From positions 412,501 through 476,500 of the forward strand of contig WPIO01000050.1 in NCBI GenBank assembly GCA_009760855.2: a stretch of 64,000 nucleotides of DNA, in the 5' to 3' direction. The translations under genes and the position numbers were made by a program. Below, piece after piece: positions 1-11,306 of this stretch (the stretch's first letter is position 1; each line of letters opens with the position of its first letter). The notes below the pieces were generated by a model, which was given only the letters and a program-made list of their open reading frames with translations, had not been told where the DNA came from and made no database searches. The stretch comes from Cristatella mucedo. Its lineage: Eukaryota > Bryozoa > Phylactolaemata > Cristatellidae.

Positions 1-117
1 AGACGGAGAGGCAGAGACGGAGAGGCAGAGACGGAGAGGCAGAGACGGAGAGGCAGAGAGTCATAGATAGAGATAGAGAGAGGTAGATAGATAGAGAGAC
101 GGGGATAGAGATAGATG
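1..117. repeat. Tandem 14-bp repeat and GATA/GAGA tract
   Basis: The first 57 bases are about four copies of AGACGGAGAGGCAG. A purine-rich GATAGA tract follows and runs up to the SINE-A copy at 118. No coding content is seen. Confidence 0.9.
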
Positions 118-256
118 CCGAGCAGGTTTGGTCCAGCAGTTTAGGTGCTTGCCCCGACCAAGGTCTGGCTGAGGTCTTGGGCTCGAGCCCGGAGGCATAT
201 GTGAAGCACCTGAATAGAGATTAAGTTCTCTTAGGGTGCTATACAAATGAACTATA
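118..256 (+). mobile_element. SINE-A copy (tRNA-derived, L2-like tail)
   Basis: The head reads like a tRNA gene: an A-box-like TTTGGTCCAGCAG stretch, then a B-box-like GGGCTCGAGCCC. The 3' part (GAGATTAAGTTCTCTTAGGG) is the terminal stem-loop shared with the L2-A LINE. The copy sits between purine simple repeats, so target duplications cannot be judged. Confidence 0.85.
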
Positions 257-362
257 TAGAGAGAGAGACAGATACAAAGAGAGAGACAGTGAGAGAGAGA
301 GAGACAGAGACAGAGAGAGAGAGAGACAGAGACAGAGAGAGATACAGAGACAGAGAGAGACG
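257..362. repeat. (GA)n/(GACAGA)n simple repeat
   Basis: Interrupted GAGACA/GAGAGA purine tract directly after the SINE-A tail. The open frame across it is a repeat artefact. Confidence 0.9.
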
Positions 363-891
363 TATCCTGACTGCTAGTTCTGATAGCACAAGCCGAGGGA
401 CACGAGAGCCAGAGATGAGGGCTGAAACGACTCGGCTGGGCTAACGGCCGAACTCAGCTTGGCTAATTAAGGAAAGAATTTTTATGCAAATCTGTAGAGA
501 GACTGAGAAAGAGAGGCCCGTGAGCTAGTGCAAGTACAGCAGTAGCAAAATTAAATTGAGCTTGCAGATTGACCGAGGAAAGTCAAAGCAAAAAGGGGGA
601 CTTTCGGCTGACTTCCGGTATTTGAATTCGGCCCACAGCCGTCAGTCAGAGCACAAATCTCGATTTGAAAGGCGGTGTATTTAGGTGCCACAGGCCGTGT
701 GCTGGTGAGAGCGTGGGAGCGAGCAGAGGCACGCCGATGGTCGGCTCGAGAATAATCATTAAACATCCGTTTCAGACCGTAAGGAAAGTAAGCGCTCAAC
801 TGGGCAGCCCCACGTCAGTGCCATCGATGCACAACGGCGAAACTGCTCCCAGCAAGCTTGTGAAACAAACTTATGTGCAAGCCTGCACGTC
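363..891. other. Unassigned sequence
   Basis: Mixed-composition sequence with overlapping short open frames on both strands. None resembles a known protein and I see no repeat family. Confidence 0.5.
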
Positions 892-975
892 CCTTTGCTC
901 CGAATGTAAAGCGCCTAGAATGAGATCGAGTTCTCTGAGGGTGCTTATCAAGTGCATTATCATATTATATTATAC
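892..975 (+). mobile_element. L2-A LINE 3' tail fragment
   Basis: Matches the L2-A terminus: TGTAAAGCGCCTAGAA, then GTTCTCTGAGGG, then TATCAAGTGCATTAT. Only the last ~80 bp survive, a typical strongly 5'-truncated insertion. Confidence 0.8.
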
Positions 976-985
976 GTGTGTGTGT

Positions 986-1184
986 ATGAAAGAAAGAAAG
1001 AAAGAAATACTAGTTGATCTAACAGTCTCGGTTTGTATAGCGACAGAAGAGCCTTTATGGCTATCACCACAGCTTGCAGTGGCGATAAAGGATCGCCCAC
1101 CGCAGGATTCGAACCCACGACCTTGGCGCCGAGGTCGCGAAAAGCAACCGCCTTACCTAGTGAGCTATTACGACTCACCATCCA
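986..1184 (-). mobile_element. SINE-B copy (tRNA-derived)
   Basis: On the minus strand a tRNA-like head contains GGTTCGAATCC, which matches the B-box consensus perfectly, after a GGTAAGGCGGTTGC stretch. A ~90 bp body follows (GATCCTTTATCGCC, TAAAGGCTCTTCTGTCGCTATAC) and the copy ends in (TTTC)n. Related copies lie near 8572, 16238 and 19395. Confidence 0.8.
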
Positions 1185-1612
1185 CATTGTTGCCTGAATC
1201 CGCTTTACAGCCAGTAGGCCTATAAGACAGCAAGCGATCTCACCTGACCTCCAGTACAGCTCTGGATTACTTGGGGCAACAGATCTATTTTCGGAGCAGC
1301 CGATCACTGCATATTGGCTGAATGTCACGTGTACCTAGGAATTGGCCTATGCTAAGGCTGCATTAGCCACGGCTGATCAGGGCGTGGTCCTCAAGAGAAA
1401 CGTATAGCAAAAAAATTCGTATGAACAGTAGCTTGCTGAACCGATAGTGATCGTTTAGGACTACTATATTTTGGACCTATTTGCCACTTTTTCTGTGACC
1501 GTATTTGCAACGGTCCCAGTTCTGTTTATCGGCTGTGTTATTTTCTCGACCATTGACTTCACGGCATGGCTTCAATTTCAACCGAATGGCTTCACTGCAG
1601 CACTGCGTCACG

Positions 1613-1643
<31 letters not shown>

Positions 1644-2032
1644 TTGTGTGTGTGAAGTGTATGCGTGAGAGTGTGCGTGCGTATCTATATAGGGTGTACG
1701 CATGGCTAATGTGCACTGGGCTTAGTCTGTAGCTGTCAGCGTGTGACTGCAGACACGTGACTGCACAGGCAGCTTCATGTTGCCACTAGCAGCAAGCAAG
1801 AGGAGCGGGAGAGCATGGCAGCCGGTGGCTGGCCGAGAGTCAGTCTAGCACCAACCACTGGCTGAACGCACTCTCGAAGCAACATCTTTTTAAACACATC
1901 CAAAGGCCGGTGGATGGCAGAAATGCTTTCTTCCTTAGACAATGAACCTGTATTCGTTGCTCTGTCAGACTCGTCACCCGGCCAGCTATTGGCTACACAA
2001 GCTACTGGTTCTAAACCAGGGATGACACAGTC
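1185..2032. other. Unassigned sequence with (GT)n at 1611-1654
   Basis: No recognisable gene. The VCVCVC open frames come from an interrupted (GT)n microsatellite at about 1611-1654. Confidence 0.5.
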
Positions 2033-2170
2033 GCCCTGGTTTGGCCCAGCGGTTTAAGTGCTCGCCCAACTGGTCTGGCCGAGGTCGTGGGCTCGAGCCT
2101 CGGAGGCATATGTGAAGCGCCTGAATAGAGATTAAGTTCTCTTAGGGTGCAATACAAATGAATTAATTAT
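2033..2170 (+). mobile_element. SINE-A copy
   Basis: tRNA-like head (TGGTTTGGCCCAGCGG, GGGCTCGAGCC) followed by the L2-type tail GAGATTAAGTTCTCTTAGGG and AAATGAATTAAT. Confidence 0.85.
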
Positions 2171-2264
2171 ATTTAGTACTCAATAGCATCATGATCAATG
2201 ATGTGCTGACAAGAATACACCCCTACAGGCCTGAGCAGATGCGGGAGAAGATACAGGCACTCAC

Positions 2265-2590
2265 CAGAATCATCCGAGTCGTCAGCCATCTCGTCCGCCA
2301 CCTGTGCAGATGGCAGACCGTGCGCGAGGGCAGTCTGCATGCCGTTCCTGTCACCCTTGTTCATCGTGTCTTCAATGAGTGAGACCAGGTCGGTGTAGGT
2401 CTTTGTCGGCTCGGGATTCTTCGACTACGTGCCAGAAAACGAAGTGACTGTGTTCAGGGATGCCTTCGGCACGAAAGGCATGCCGGGTAGCGCTTTTCGT
2501 GACACGGTCCGGGCACGCCCACTTGCCTCTAAGTGCAGACGGCCATCCTTGTTCGTGAGAATGCGATACGTGTAAGCCGTTTTGTTCCAT
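2265..2590 (-). pseudogene. Exon-like minus-strand ORF with one in-frame stop, unrecognised
   Basis: On the minus strand a pyrimidine-rich acceptor ending CTTGCTGCAG precedes a 326-nt stretch that ends at a donor-like G|GTGAGT. One frame is open throughout except for a single TAG at 2425-2427. The text looks protein-like, with NKTAYTYRILTNKDG near the start and TKTYTDLVSLIED and ADEMADDSDDSG near the end. I do not recognise the family. It could be an exon of a gene otherwise not visible here, with a sequencing error or null allele at the stop, or an exon of a dead gene. No partner exons were found. Confidence 0.3.
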
Positions 2591-2713
2591 CTGCAGCAAG
2601 AGTGAGAAATCGAAACAGAGTCACCACTGATCAGCCCCCTTCCGCCTACAGATGGCTGCCATGTTGCCCGGCTTCACCTACCTCGAATTCGTCGGTGCGG
2701 AGCTCAGTGAGAG

Positions 2714-3890
2714 TTAATAATATTAATAATAATAATAATAGTGCACTTGATAAAGCGCCCTCAGAAAACTCAATCTCTTTCTAGGCGCATTACATTTGCA
2801 GCAAAGGGAAACACGATTGAATGGTTAGTAATATCAGGCTTTATAGACAAAATGAATAACATGGTTAGGGGTGACATACAAATGGTCAGCATGCAAGTGT
2901 GGTTAGTGGCAGCATGCACAGTTTCAGCACTCATAAGCACATGAAGGTAGAATCACAGGAACCCACTAAATGCTGTCCTAAATAGGTGTTTTTAAGTTCT
3001 TTTTACATGTGGTTAGGTCAGGGGATGTTCTGACGCAAGTCGGGAGGGAGTTCCAGGCTTTGGGAGCATACGAACTAAATGCACGGTCGCCAAATGATTT
3101 GAGGTATGTACGAGGTAGTGGTAAACTGTTGGATTCCGAAAAGCGAGTGTTACGATGCTTGGCTTGGTGGGGGAGTAGATCTGAGAGATAGGCTGCAGCC
3201 AAAGAATGAAGTGACCTAAAAGTGAGCGACAAAACCTTGAAGTCGATCCGTTGCTTGACTGGTAGCCAGTGCAGGTCGGCAAGAAGTGGTGTGATGTGGC
3301 AACTTCGAAGTTCATGACAGACAAGCCTAGCTGCAGAGTTTTGCACAAGCTGCAATCGCCTGATTGCACATGGAGGTAGGCCAGTAAGCAGCAAGTTACA
3401 GAAATCAAGTCGGGATGTCACAAATGCATGGACCAATTTAGATGTTGTATCCTTATCTAAACAAGCCCGAATTTTAGCAATGTTATGTAGCTGAAAGGAG
3501 GCAGATTTGGCCGTGGAGCTGCTGTGGTCGTCTAACGGGATGTCACTCTGGAACATGACACCTAGATTTCGAGCTGATTCAACAGGAGATATGCTGGCAG
3601 AGCCAATTTTGAGCGTCAGCCTTTCCAATTTCTAAATCACACTGGGTTCGCCCATAACTAGTAAGTTAGTTTTATCATCGTTTAGTTTTAGAAAATTTGC
3701 TGCCATCCATGTGCAGATGTCATGAATACATGCAGCACGTGAGTTGAGAGAATTCGAGGTGCTCGAGGGCTGTGAGGGATCAAAGCAAAGGTACAACTGA
3801 GTGTCATCTGCATACAAGTGAAAGCCTACATTGTGCTTGGCAATCATATCAGCAAGAGGGAGAGTATAAGAGTTGGCGTGGCTCATGCCT
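2714..3890 (-). mobile_element. L2-A LINE 3' fragment with partial reverse transcriptase
   Basis: On the minus strand the copy starts inside the RT palm, where FHLYADDTQLY retains the YADD catalytic motif. It continues through NFLKLNDDKTNLLVMG and the C-terminal block (RLDFCNLLLTGLP, HWLPVKQRIDFKV, RAFSSYAPKAWNSLP), then the 3'UTR, the stem-loop and (ATT)n. The coding part lies in two adjoining open frames (3632-3886 and 2978-3628) separated by a stop, so this copy is dead and 5'-truncated. Confidence 0.9.
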
Positions 3891-3954
3891 CAGATGCCAT
3901 GGTAATGTGCTCCTCACTCGAGAACGACACGACAGTCTTCCCTCTGCACAGCAC

Positions 3955-3985
3955 TATAGAAAAAGAGAGAGAGAGAGAGGGGGAG

Positions 3986-4016
<31 letters not shown>

Positions 4017-4148
4017 TGGAGAGAAACAGACAGAGAGAAAGAGTGAGACAGAGACAGAAGAGACAACGAGAGACAGACAAAGAGACAGACACGCAAAGAC
4101 AGACAGAGAAAAAAGACAGAGAAAGAGAGAGAGAGACAGAGGTAGAGA

Positions 4149-4188
<40 letters not shown>

Positions 4189-4260
4189 TAGAGAGACATA
4201 AAGCAAGGCAGAGAGACAGTAAGACAGACAGACAGAGAGACGGTGAGAGAGAGAGAGAGC
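3955..4260. repeat. (GA)n and (CA)n compound microsatellite
   Basis: Purine tracts flank a (CA)n block at about 3985-4014 and a long (GA)n at about 4152-4182. The long open frames on both strands are repeat translations. Confidence 0.95.
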
Positions 4261-4314
4261 ACTGGACAAGCAACAAGCCCGAAATTGGGAGCATATTCGT
4301 AGAAGAGATAGGCT

Positions 4315-4526
4315 CTGCCACAGAGAGGCTTGCTCGGCCAGAGAGAGGCCTGCTCGGTCAGAGAGAGGCTTGCTCGGTCAGAGAGAGGCTTGCTCGGTCA
4401 GAGAGAGGCTTGCTCGGCCAGAGAGAAGCTTGCTCGGCCAGAGAGAAGCTTGCTTGGCCAGAGAGAAGCTCGCTCGGCCAGAGAGAGGCTCCCTAGACTA
4501 GAGAGAGGCTCGCTCGGCGAGAGAGT
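4315..4526. repeat. 20-bp minisatellite
   Basis: About ten head-to-tail copies of a 20-bp unit close to AGAGAGGCTTGCTCGGTCAG, with scattered T/C and G/A variants. The period is not a multiple of three, so the repeat-rich open frames on both strands are incidental. Confidence 0.9.
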
Positions 4527-4695
4527 TGGATGCTGAGCATGGCTTTGAAGAGGCCAATGATTGGCATTGATACATGTCATTGCAGTAGAAAGGAAAGCCG
4601 AGACTGTATTTAGCGATGACATCAGACAGAAGGAGAGTAGAGACTGTGAAAATAAAGGGACCTCAGATGGAACCCTGAGCCACTCCATGCTTTAA
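4527..4695 (-). mobile_element. Degraded L2 reverse-transcriptase fragment
   Basis: Minus-strand frames spell a decayed version of the RT core: GVAQGSI, then STLLLSDVIAKYSLGF, aligning with GVPQGSVLGPVLF and YTLPLADVIAKHNLGF in the intact copy. The frame is broken. It overlaps the region represented in the 2714-3890 copy, so it is a separate element. Confidence 0.6.
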
Positions 4696-5390
4696 GGACT
4701 CTCGGATGACATATATTCTCTAACATCTCTCCTCATCATCACTGAAGTAGCTAGGATGGATAGTTAGGTTAAGCGAGTCGTGAACGGCACGCCCTCCCTT
4801 ACATTGAACAGACGTACAAAATAGCAATTGGGGAAAACATGCTATGTGGCCGAGAAAAATGAAATCTTCTCAGCGCTGTGCTAATCGTAGCATGCGATCG
4901 CAGCGCCACTGTGGGGATTTCGGGCTCTTGCCATTTTTTTCGGCGATTCTATGTGTTTTCTGGCAATCCGTTTATACGAAAAGACTCTCAGAGCAGCCAC
5001 TGCTCAAACGCATGCAGAAACTAGCAGCAGCAGCAGGCTTCATTCCTGCTGGAGACACACAAGTGCAACCAGCACGGCATGCACCCTTGCACTGTTTTCG
5101 TGGCCCGTCAGTTTTCTATGTTTGCAACCACCAGCAGGGTGGTGACGGGGTTAGAAAGATCGTACTATAAAGATTGTAGCTACTAAAGCCACGGCAACCG
5201 CAGATGAGAAGCAAAAACTGAGGAGAATCTCAGCAAGTCTCAGCAGGCCCAAGTGTGCTGACGGCAATACACAGTCGCTCCACGGTGTTATACGTCTCGG
5301 GTAATCCCACTAAGAAGAATCTGTGTCTTTCATGTGGCTCGTCGTTGTAAGGGCTAGCTACACACGTACTCTCTCCCCCACTCTCCTTCT
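4696..5390. other. Unassigned sequence
   Basis: Contains a plus-strand open frame (4844-5170) that resembles nothing I know. No repeat family is evident. Confidence 0.45.
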
Positions 5391-5600
<210 letters not shown>

Positions 5601-5734
5601 CCTTTTCTCCCACTTTTGTTCCGGACCTCACTTTGTCTTTTTTATAATGAAATTTAATTTTCAGATATAAAAGTGCATTTTGGCATTATACATTCAAATT
5701 TTGCAGTCTCTCTCTCTCTCTCTTTCTCTCTCGT

Positions 5735-6800
5735 CGCTCGCGAACAGTCGCCTGCTTGCACAACTCGCAGCCGATGCCAAGGGCTGCTTGCAGCTGACGA
5801 CAAATTCATGCGGCTGAAGAGAAATGCTTGCCGACACCGGCTTCTCCGCGGCGTACAACCGATTCCCCAGTCGACCCCGTGCGTAAGCTTGCAGCCCAGC
5901 AATCGCGACCGTCGCAGGCAATGTCGGCTACATCCGCAGCCGACATTGGCGGCTCCCACGCTGCCGCCTGTGCTGGCTAGCGGCAGAGTGCGGCCGGAGA
6001 GCACAGGACCGTTACGTCAGCCAGCAGCAGCAGCGAAATGGCCGCCGCCTCACACCAGCGAGGTCCTGTCACGCGCTGCTGGCTCCTAGCCCGCGAGGCG
6101 GCGGCACGCGACGGCGCACTCACAGCAGACAGAGGCAGTACGAGTTGGCGACGGTATTGCCGTCGCGGATCAGAAAACTGCCGTCGACCACTGCAGCGCG
6201 GACTTTTTCTTCCGCCTGGATCCTCGTTATGCTCCCGTGGTAGTACGGACACTGCGCGCTCATCGTGCACCAAACGGGGCGGCGGCAGCGGCAGCGGCGA
6301 TGCCTCTCCTAAAAAGAGCCCGGTCCCGCGTCTGCTGGCACATGGGCCGGCTCTCTGCCGGCAGCGGCGGCGGCAGTGGCGCGCGCGCGGGACAGCTTGA
6401 CTCGGGAGCTTGACCCCTGAAGCCCCTGACGCTCCTCTGCCGCGGCCATAGCCGCCGCGGCAGAGGACCGGCGAGAGTGAGTCGAACGACGCCCCGCGCG
6501 AGCACCAAGACGCGCGAGCGCGCGCGCGCGACGACACGCCGTTCGCGGGCGGCGGTGACGCGGGCCACGCGAGGCGATGCGACTGCGGCCGCCTAAGCGC
6601 GGGGCCTCAGCGCTCAGGCGGCCGCAGTCGGCGGCGGCGCGCACTTCTCTCTCGCAGTCGGCGGCCGGCGACGCAGCACGAGGGCGGCACGAGCTGGGCG
6701 CACGAGGCGCGAGCTGCCGTGACCCGCAGCGGCCACTTAACGCCGACTAGCGCGCGAGCGGCCGTCCGGCGGCGCCAACTGGCGATTATGAAGCCCGCGT
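5735..6800. promoter_or_regulatory. GC- and CpG-rich block, possible promoter
   Basis: Composition shifts sharply to GC-rich, CpG-dense sequence with (CAG)n/(GGC)n-type triplets, a CRE-like TTACGTCA at about 6011-6018 and a 20-bp-arm hairpin at 6581-6629. Overlapping open frames on both strands are low-complexity R/A/G/P-rich and look like composition artefacts. It resembles the block at the arrestin start (27.4-28.6 kb), which makes a promoter plausible, but no attached coding exon was identified. Confidence 0.35.
6581..6629. repeat. Near-perfect hairpin, 20-bp arms
   Basis: The left arm GACTGCGGCCGCCTAAGCGC (6581-6600) pairs with 6610-6629 across a 9-nt loop, with a single mismatch. Confidence 0.9.
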
Positions 6801-8189
6801 CGCCGCAGCCTTTCCTTAACTACTTCCTGGTTTCGTTGGGGCAATGTCAAGGTAACGTGTTCACACAGCCGCCACCAACTCCTGCTACCATTCCCCACTT
6901 CCACCTGTGAAGTCGCTGTCGCGCGCATGCGTATATACCGGATAATAATAATAATAATACATTTTGCATAGCTAAGCCATGTAACTGAATCTCGCTCTAG
7001 GCACATGTGCTGAATGTCAACAGAGAACGCTCGGTGCTGTCCTCTATGGCGGAGGGTAAAGGGGAGTGAGTCTCGCTCGTTAGCGAGTGTTCATAATGGG
7101 CTTGAATACTGCCGATAAGTAGCTGGCACTCTCCTGATGTGTGACAGTGTGCACCTCTGTGCTGTCCTCAGGCGCTCGACGCAAGTGGTAGCGGACTTTA
7201 ACGTTCCGGTGGCGGCCTTCCGGAGCACTCGGGGAAGGGAGGGGGATCGCGGCACGATTTGAGCCGCCCACAGACGGCCGATGCCGCTCCGATTCGCAGA
7301 GCGAGTCAAACCACGATGCTCTGCATGAACCCTCAAAGCGGTCTCAGCCAGTACATGTCCTGTAGCCTCTGGGAAGAGTCTCGATCCAATTTCCTGTTCC
7401 TATTTCGCAAGCTGAACGCACCGGCTTTACTTTCGTATCGGCCTACATCCGGTTACGTCGTATCGTACGAATAGATGCATCCTTAAATGAGAGTACCTTG
7501 CTTAGTTGATGCATTTCTTAATTCCGTCTTGACCTAGGTAGGCTTCGCAACCCGGCGCGGCCACGCTTGTCGGCAGCGAACATCGGACCTGCCACGTGGC
7601 TCACTTCTCTCTGCCACGTGTACCGGCTCCCCATTAAGCCACGCAACGGCTGCGGTAGGGGTGGGTCCTGTAGCACACCTTCGGGTCCCTCACTCACCCG
7701 ACCCGCCCCGCGCCCCCCCCCCCCCCCCCCCCCGCAGTTTCCCCTCTACTATTGTTCCGGCTCCTCACCATTCTTCTCAGCCTCAGCCCTGCAGCCACCT
7801 ACTACTCTGACTCGGCGGTGGTTTCGCAGTGAAACTGATCGCTAACAAAACTGCGTGAGATTGCGCCTTCGATTTATGCGCTCCCAGTGACTAGGACTCC
7901 GTGCCGACCGATAACGCGGCATCTCTCAACTGTTTGTTGGCGAAACTAAAAAGAAACTCACCTGCTCCTCCCAGCATTTGCCTTGGCCATGTGAACTACT
8001 CTTTCATCAAGTTCTTTATTACTTAGTTATTTACAACCACCAAAATTTGAGCTTGCATTTATAACTAGTTTATCTTTAATACGCGAATTTCAAATAAATT
8101 GACCATTTTTTGTGGACCTACCTCCTTATTTCGGAGGCTACCCCCTTAAGTAGTCCGTACAGGCTTTCGGAGAAAATGAAGAGAAGACA
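6801..8189. other. Unassigned sequence with poly-C
   Basis: No recognisable gene. A (TAA)n run lies at about 6942-6959 and a 21-base poly-C at 7713-7733, within an otherwise GC-rich stretch. Confidence 0.5.
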
Positions 8190-8571
8190 GCTTGGCCACT
8201 AGATTTAAGGCTGATTATTAGAGACACACTCAAACAACTTGAGTCAGATGAGCGGGTGGTATGATGCCAACCTGAGAGTAGGAGCTATTTTGATCTGGGG
8301 GGCCGGAGCAAGAGAGTGAGGGAACCTAAAAGTGAGCGGCAGATCCTGGAAGTCGATAAGCTGCCTGTCGATTAGCCAGTGACAAAAAGTGCGATCTGTC
8401 ACTTGCAATGTTCACACCAGACAAGCCTAGATGCAGATTTTTTGCACGTGCAAGAGTCGCACTATAAGGGCACGAAGACCTGTTTGCAGCGAGTTGCATA
8501 CGCCTAGCCGAGATGTCACAAAGACCTGGACCAGCTTGTCAGTGATATCCTTATCTCACTCTCATCTTGGT
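8190..8571 (-). mobile_element. Old L2-A LINE remnant, 3' part
   Basis: Diverged but alignable to the L2-A C-terminal coding block: ACCTAAAAGTGAGCGG, CACCAGACAAGCCTAG and a CTTATCT match positions conserved in the other minus-strand copies. Many indels have closed all frames. SINE-B interrupts it at 8572. Confidence 0.65.
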
Positions 8572-8748
8572 GAGCCGTGATGGCACACTAGGGTAAGGTG
8601 GTTGCTTTTCACCACCTTGATCTCGGGGTCGTGGGTTCGATTCCTGCGATGGGCGAGCCTTTATTGCTGCTGCAGGCGGCTGTGATAACCTTTAATGGTC
8701 TTCTGCCGCTGTAAAGAAGAGGCTGTTAAATCAGCTAGTATTTGTTGT
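8572..8748 (+). mobile_element. SINE-B copy inserted in old L2-A
   Basis: tRNA-like head with GTGGGTTCGATTCC as B box, then the SINE-B body and a TTAAATCAGCTAGTATTTG tail. L2-A remnants on both sides show that it inserted into the LINE. Confidence 0.8.
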
Positions 8749-9130
8749 CTAAGTACGTCCAAACTTTTATTATGTTTCATATCCGAATGTGGGCAGGCTT
8801 TAGTGCGGATCTGATGAGGTCATCCAGTGAAAAGTTACTTTGGATCAGAACACTAACATTGCCTACACAGGCTCAACACGAAGCAGACTCGCCGAGCCCA
8901 TTTTGAGGGTTGTGCTCACATATTTCTGAGAAGCCTAGGTTTTACCGCAAGCGGTACCTTGGCTTTGTCGTTGGTCAATTTGAGTGGCTTGCAACTAGTC
9001 GAAGTGACAGTAATACTTGCGGCAGGGATTTAAGAGAGTTTGATGTGCTGAAAGGGAGGGAAGTATCAAAGCACGGGAATAGCTGCGTGAAAGTCACCTG
9101 CATAGAAATTAAAGCGCCTCTACAATTTCC
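8749..9130 (-). mobile_element. Old L2-A LINE remnant, 5' continuation
   Basis: Continues the L2-A alignment beyond the SINE-B insertion, with motifs such as GCCGAGCCCATTTTGAG (SASISPV region) and AGAGAGTTTGATGTGCTG (SNSLNS region). Heavily decayed, no open frame. Confidence 0.55.
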
Positions 9131-10566
9131 GTATCCGACCTCGTGCCGTCACCTGGCTTAGCCGATCAGCTGCCTTCGTCCACTTCACCTATTCAGTGGA
9201 GGGGGTAAATTGGTAGCTGAAGCTTGGGCCAGAGGCCGGCCAGAAAGCCGTCAGATGGCAAAGCGGAATGTCATTTGTGATGACACAGTTCGTGCAGCCC
9301 TATTTTTTCGGTGGTGTACAATGCTAAGCAGAATTACTCGATATACTGGTTTGGCTGAAACTTTTGAAGAATACATTCTGCTAGAGTCTTAGAATTAATG
9401 TATTGACAAAAATATATCGAGCAAGATTTGACAGGGGCAATGTGGCAGTTTTTAACCCGGTCTCGAATGAGATTGCAGCCCTCGGCAACAGTTAAGACAA
9501 GCTGTTTTATTTGGTCTACTCCCCACTAAGACAAGAGCCTGTGCCCTCTCTTGCTTCTGCGTCCGAGCACGCTTTTCAGGCGGATTTTTGGAGCTGCTAA
9601 GCAATATCAGGCAAGCTACCTAATAGTACAAGTGCAGTTTACGGAGTTGTTGGCTTATATCAGTCTAGCAGTACTGGAGAATCGGTATCTGGCACGGGCA
9701 GAGCAAGGATTTTCAGATTGGTGCAAAATACACTGCTCCTCCTCCTCCTTGGGCATGAGGAAATCGGCCCCAAGATGTCAGTACTTCCCTCTGTCCATGC
9801 AGGCGCGGTGGGAAATTGCCTTCCCCCACCGCCACTGGTAATAGGGATCCAACTACGTTCTTATGCAAGCCTGACTTGGCCCAAAGCCAGTATATATGCA
9901 TCGCAGTATGTTTATGCCAACCTATATGATTTTGCGTGTGAGTTCCGTGTACTCAAGTCTCTGAAGTCAAGCTAGCGTAGAAGCGTTCGTGACTTTAAAT
10001 AGTACGACTGCGACGATGCGGCTATTATGACTGCCTTGTCGAAAGTGCATGGGATATAATTTATAAATTACGTTACGTAGCTTCTACCCTCGCTCTCATA
10101 GTTGAAATCGAGCATTTCAGCGTGCATTGAATTGCGAAATAGTGATGAGATAGTGTTTGTTCACCGAGTTATTGAACCATTTAAAGTACGTTAAAGGTCT
10201 CGAATTTTTACATTGAAAAAATCTCGTGATTCTTCGCCTGTACACGCTAGTTTGTGTGTACTCGTGTAAGGGTGTGCTGATAAAAAGATGGATTTTTTGT
10301 AGTGTCATTGATTTCTTCAACTCCATGGCGATGCCAAATATGTACGACAATAACGCTGTTATTGCAAGTTTGCTAGTCTTTCTCGCTGCGCGTTTGCCCG
10401 ATACGCTCATTGTGTGCGGTCACGCTCCGCTGTGTGCGGATGTCGAGGCGGGCCACCTAAGACACCGGCTCTTGCTGACAAGGAGGGCGGGGCTTTGGCT
10501 CCGCGATCGCAAGGGATCGTTAAGGTCAGTGTGGGTCATGGCTCCGAGGCGCTTGGTGCTCCATGC
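9131..10566. other. Unassigned sequence
   Basis: Several 60-157 codon open frames, none with recognisable domains or splice context. No repeat family was identified. Confidence 0.45.
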
Positions 10567-10570
10567 GAGC

Positions 10571-10609
<39 letters not shown>

Positions 10610-10722
10610 CACTTGATAAAGCGCCCTCAGAGAACTCAGTCTCTCTCTCTGGACTCTTTACATTTGCTGCAAAGGGAAATGCAATTGAATGGTGAGTAAC
10701 ATCATGCTTGACAAACAAAAGC
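10567..10722 (-). mobile_element. L2-A LINE 3' tail fragment
   Basis: (ATA)n at 10569-10608 followed by TGCACTTGATAAAGCGCCC and TTTACATTTGCTGCAAAGGG, the inverted L2-A terminus. The loop reads TCTCTCTCTCT, a short (TC)n gain relative to the consensus. Confidence 0.85.

Positions 10723-10730
<8 letters not shown>

Positions 10731-10813
<83 letters not shown>
10731..10813. repeat. (GT)n microsatellite
   Basis: About 80 bp of uninterrupted (GT)n after a short ATATAT. It causes the VCVCV open frames. Confidence 0.98.
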
Positions 10814-10816
<3 letters not shown>

Positions 10817-11306
10817 CAAATGTATTTTATACATTTTAACAAATTATTTTATCTTAGCCAGAGGAGCCCTGCCCTGCCGGGGCCGCAGGGGCTACCCGCG
10901 CCTGCCGGTTCAGGCACAGGGACCGCACGGCTTCCGACCCGGAAATATCGTACGAGACGCACAGCCGCCGCGAAGCCGTCCGTTTCTTGCGCGAAATGCC
11001 GAGGTCCACATGCCAGGCTTCATTATCCGGCCACAGGCCACCCAGATCGCCGACCGCGTAGGGCACCACAGCCGATCGGTAGCCTGCGGCCAGGAAAGAC
11101 CGGCTATGTGCTCGTATGTATCAATCTTTTCCCGGGCCGCCACCACCAGGGCATCCTTTCTGCCGATAAACGGCACCGCTACGTCGACAATGACCTCGTC
11201 GGTGCCGTTTTCGATGACCAGGTCATCCTGCTCGTCAGTCGGACCCCGGCGAGTGGTAAGGCGCGACCTGCCGAGAGGCAGGAGAGCACGGTGGCCGAAA
11301 AGACCC

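Noticed and set aside
1066-1150. tRNA genes at SINE heads (also near 8600, 16290, 19500, 33740)
   Set aside because: Heads have A and B boxes but lack proper acceptor and anticodon stems and carry SINE bodies and tails.
4315-4526. CRISPR-like array
   Set aside because: Units are contiguous with no unique spacers, and the context is eukaryotic; it is a minisatellite.
5977-6537. 186-codon minus-strand frame in the GC-rich block
   Set aside because: R/A/S/P-rich, with competing open frames on several registers, no homology recognised.
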